Positions 6,749 through 8,912 of a stretch of DNA of 8,912 nucleotides are shown piece by piece. This DNA is from Lysobacteraceae bacterium (lineage in GTDB: Bacteria; Pseudomonadota; Gammaproteobacteria; Xanthomonadales; Xanthomonadaceae), in NCBI GenBank assembly GCA_003505795.1, contig DNXT01000432.1, positions 1 through 8,912 on the forward strand, given 5' to 3'. Within the stretch, counting starts at the first letter, position 1, and each line of letters opens with the position of its first letter. The notes beneath the pieces are model-generated. The model had not been told where the DNA came from. It saw only the letters and a list, made by a program, of their open reading frames with translations, and searched no databases. The translations under genes and the position numbers were made by a program.

Positions 6749-8623
6749 ATGAGCTACGAACAGGCGTACCGCCGCTCGATCGAGCGGCCGGAGGAGTTCT
6801 GGGCTGAGGCCGCGCAGGCCATCCATTGGCACGTTGCGCCGCAGCAGATCCTCGACTATTCGCATCCGCCGTTCCGGCGCTGGTTCGTCGGCGGGCGGAC
6901 CAACCTCTGCTACAACGCGGTGGACCGCCATCTGGACGAGCGCGGCGACCAGCTGGCGCTGGTGGCGGTGTCGACCGAGACCGGGGTCACCCGCGAGGTC
7001 AGCTACCGCGAACTGCACCGCGAGGTGAATGCCTTCGCCGCGGTGCTGCAGCGGCTCGACGTCGGCCGCGGCGACCGCGTGGTCATCTACATGCCGAACA
7101 TGGCCGAGGCGGTGTTCGCGATGCTGGCCTGCGCGCGCATCGGCGCGATCCACTCGGTGGTGTTCGGCGGCTTCGCCGCGCACAACCTGGCGCTGCGCAT
7201 CGACGACGCGACGCCGAAGCTGCTGATCGCCGCCGACGCCGGCAGCCGCGGCGGCAAGGTGATTCCCTACAAGCCGCTGCTCGATGCGGCCTGCGCCGAG
7301 GCGGCATCGCCGCCGCCGAAGGTGCTGATCGTCTCGCGCGGGCTCGACCCCGCCGAGCCGAGGGTGGCCGGGCGCGACGTCGACTACGCCACGCTGCGCG
7401 CCGAGGTCGGCGATGCGCAGGTGCCGGTGGAGTGGCTCGAGTCCAACGAGCCCAGCTACCTGCTCTACACCTCCGGCACCACCGGCAAGCCGAAGGGCGT
7501 GCAGCGCGACGTCGGCGGCTACGCGGTGGCGATGGCGCTGTCGATGCGCACGGTGTTCGACTGCGCGCCGGGCCAGGCGATGTTCTCCACCTCCGACGTC
7601 GGCTGGGCGGTCGGGCATTCCTACAACGTGTACGGCCCGCTGATCGGTGGCTGCACCTCGCTGCTGTACGAGGGTCTGCCGACCAGTCCCGACCCGGGCA
7701 TCTGGTGGGCGCTGTGCGAGCAGTACGGGGTACGCACGATGTTCTCCTCGCCGACCGCGATCCGGGTGCTGAAGAAGTCCGACGTGGACTTCATCCGCCG
7801 CCACGACCTGTCGACGCTGAAGTACCTGTTCCTGGCCGGCGAGCCGCTCGACGAGCCGACCGCGACCTGGATCCACGGTGCGCTCGGCAAGCCGGTGATC
7901 GACAACTACTGGCAGACCGAGACCGGCTGGCCGGCGTTGACCCTGTTGCCGGGCGTGGAGATGAAGCCGGTCAAGTTCGGCTCGCCGGGCTTTCCCAACC
8001 TCGGCTACCGGATGAAGGTGATCGACGAGCAGACCGGGGCGGAGGTCGCGCCGGGGCAGAAGGGCGTGCTGGTGGTGGTGCCGCCGCTGCCGCCGGGCTG
8101 CATGAGCACGGTCTGGAACGACGACAAGCGTTTCCTCGACAGCTATTTCGGCCATTTCAAGGAGCTGCTGTACAGCTCGCTGGACTGGGCGATCCGCGAC
8201 GAGGAGGGCTACACCTTCATCCTCGGCCGCACCGACGACGTGATCAACGTCGCCGGCCATCGGCTGGGCACCCGCGAGATCGAGGAGGCCATCTCCGGGC
8301 ATCCGGGCGTGGCCGAGGTGGCGGTGATCGGGATGAAGGACGAACTGAAGGGCCAGGTGCCGGTGGTGTTCGCGACGATGCGGCAGGCGCCGCAGGATCC
8401 GGCCGCGGTGACGGCCGAGCTGCAGGCGTGCGTGGTGCGCCAGCTCGGGGCGGTGGCGCGCCCTGCGCACATCTATATAGTCAACGCGCTGCCCAAGACC
8501 CGCTCGGGAAAGCTGCTGCGCCGCTCGCTGCAGGCCCTGGCCGAGCAGCGCGATCCGGGGGACCTGTCGACGCTGGACGATCCGGGGGCACTGGAGGAGA
8601 TCCGGCGTGCGCTGGGGCGCTGA
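6749..8623 (+). CDS. prpE: propionate--CoA ligase (propionyl-CoA synthetase)
   Basis: A 624-residue AMP-forming acyl-CoA synthetase, close to the 628 residues of E. coli PrpE, converting propionate, ATP and CoA to propionyl-CoA. ANL-superfamily motifs in order: YTSGTTGKPKG (240-250, phosphate loop), YWQTETGW (387-394), LDWAIRD (478-484), the hinge region GRTDDVINVAGHRLGTREIEE (493-513), and the C-terminal PKTRSGK with catalytic Lys588. The VINVAGHRLGTREIEE wording and the N-terminal block (FW at 17-18, NPP-like SHPPFRRWF, GRTNLCYNA) favour PrpE over acetyl-CoA synthetase, though acetate or acrylate may also be used. Lys588 corresponds to the lysine acetylated in Salmonella PrpE, so similar control is possible. 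The start at 6749 has GGGAGGGA (6736-6743) five bases upstream and matches the family N-terminus; the ATG at 6710 would add 13 non-conserved residues. No methylcitrate-cycle genes are in the window. Confidence 0.92.
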   Translation: MSYEQAYRRSIERPEEFWAEAAQAIHWHVAPQQILDYSHPPFRRWFVGGRTNLCYNAVDRHLDERGDQLALVAVSTETGVTREVSYRELHREVNAFAAVLQRLDVGRGDRVVIYMPNMAEAVFAMLACARIGAIHSVVFGGFAAHNLALRIDDATPKLLIAADAGSRGGKVIPYKPLLDAACAEAASPPPKVLIVSRGLDPAEPRVAGRDVDYATLRAEVGDAQVPVEWLESNEPSYLLYTSGTTGKPKGVQRDVGGYAVAMALSMRTVFDCAPGQAMFSTSDVGWAVGHSYNVYGPLIGGCTSLLYEGLPTSPDPGIWWALCEQYGVRTMFSSPTAIRVLKKSDVDFIRRHDLSTLKYLFLAGEPLDEPTATWIHGALGKPVIDNYWQTETGWPALTLLPGVEMKPVKFGSPGFPNLGYRMKVIDEQTGAEVAPGQKGVLVVVPPLPPGCMSTVWNDDKRFLDSYFGHFKELLYSSLDWAIRDEEGYTFILGRTDDVINVAGHRLGTREIEEAISGHPGVAEVAVIGMKDELKGQVPVVFATMRQAPQDPAAVTAELQACVVRQLGAVARPAHIYIVNALPKTRSGKLLRRSLQALAEQRDPGDLSTLDDPGALEEIRRALGR

Positions 8624-8693
8624 GCCGGCGGTCGTCGAGGGCGGGCGGGACCACGTTGCCCGTCACCGTTACCACAGCAAGGGGGGAGGGGAC

Positions 8694-8912
8694 ATGCCGT
8701 ATCTGAAGACCGATGCCGGGCGCGCGGAGATCGAGACCCGTGCGCTGCGGCTGCCGGCCGCGCTGCGTTCGATCCTGTTGATGGTGGATGGCCAGCGCAG
8801 CGAAGCGGAGTTGCGCGATCTCGCCGGCGGCCTGCATGCGCCGGCCGATGCGCTCGAACAGCTGCTTGCGCTGGGACTGATCGAGGGCGGCGGCAGGCCG
8901 GCTGCGGCCATG
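8694..8912 (+). CDS. unrecognised winged-helix-like protein, 3' end outside window
   Basis: An open frame of 73 codons from ATG at 8694 running off the window without a stop. A purine-rich stretch AAGGGGGGAGG (8679-8689) lies just upstream and serves as ribosome binding site. The visible part is predicted helical: about 8-18 (AGRAEIETRAL), 21-33 (PAALRSILLMVD), 36-44 and 50-60 (PADALEQLLALG), followed by LIEGG. This helix pattern, with a VDGQRS turn and a final GLIE before a small strand, resembles compact winged-helix domains (as in PqqD-like or small DNA-binding folds), and I recall similar N-terminal domains in uncharacterised proteobacterial proteins. After residue 64 the sequence turns Gly/Pro/Ala-rich, like a linker, so a second domain may follow. 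It begins 70 bases after the prpE stop with no strong terminator, so co-transcription with prpE is possible. Function unknown. Confidence 0.7.
   Translation, partial: MPYLKTDAGRAEIETRALRLPAALRSILLMVDGQRSEAELRDLAGGLHAPADALEQLLALGLIEGGGRPAAAM

Noticed and set aside
6593..8470. Minus-strand open frame (625 codons) antisense to prpE
   Set aside because: Shadow of prpE, rich in Arg, His, Ala and Gln without any domain.

Overview
The window is GC-rich, densely coding bacterial chromosome with housekeeping content. Several proteins (the malate dehydrogenase, the BipA/TypA GTPase, and an amidase resembling the peptide amidase of Stenotrophomonas maltophilia), together with a family-typical palindromic intergenic repeat, point to the Xanthomonadaceae (Stenotrophomonas, Lysobacter, Luteimonas or Xanthomonas type). 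This assignment is from recognition of protein motifs, not from a database search.

Layout: two blocks diverge from a promoter region of about 220 bp (4251-4471). The minus-strand block, read from the centre leftward, is typA/bipA (4250-2421), a four-helix DUF2127-type membrane protein (2406-1921) only 14 bp behind it, a terminator-like hairpin, and then a secreted lipoprotein amidase (1846-212). Left of the amidase stop lies a compound palindromic repeat (about 48-190) and, at the window edge, a possible terminator of a gene outside the window.

The plus-strand block is ppiB (cytoplasmic cyclophilin, 4472-4966), a strong hairpin, mdh (malate dehydrogenase, 5078-6064), another hairpin, a small exported DUF2501/YjjA-like protein (6199-6645), a palindrome directly after its stop, prpE (propionate-CoA ligase, 6749-8623), and the first 73 codons of an unrecognised small winged-helix-like protein (8694 to the window end). 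GC-rich inverted repeats separate ppiB, mdh, the DUF2501 gene and prpE, so these look like mostly single-gene transcripts rather than one operon.

Functionally the genes are loosely related: Mdh is a TCA-cycle enzyme, and PrpE activates propionate, which usually feeds the methylcitrate cycle into the TCA cycle, but no prpB/C/D genes are visible. TypA and PpiB act in ribosome function and protein folding. I see no mobile element, CRISPR array, tRNA, rRNA or defence system. The least explained items are the palindromic repeat at the left end, the nested palindrome in the amidase promoter region, and the truncated unknown gene at the right end. The long open frames antisense to typA, the amidase, mdh and prpE are judged to be GC-skew shadows.
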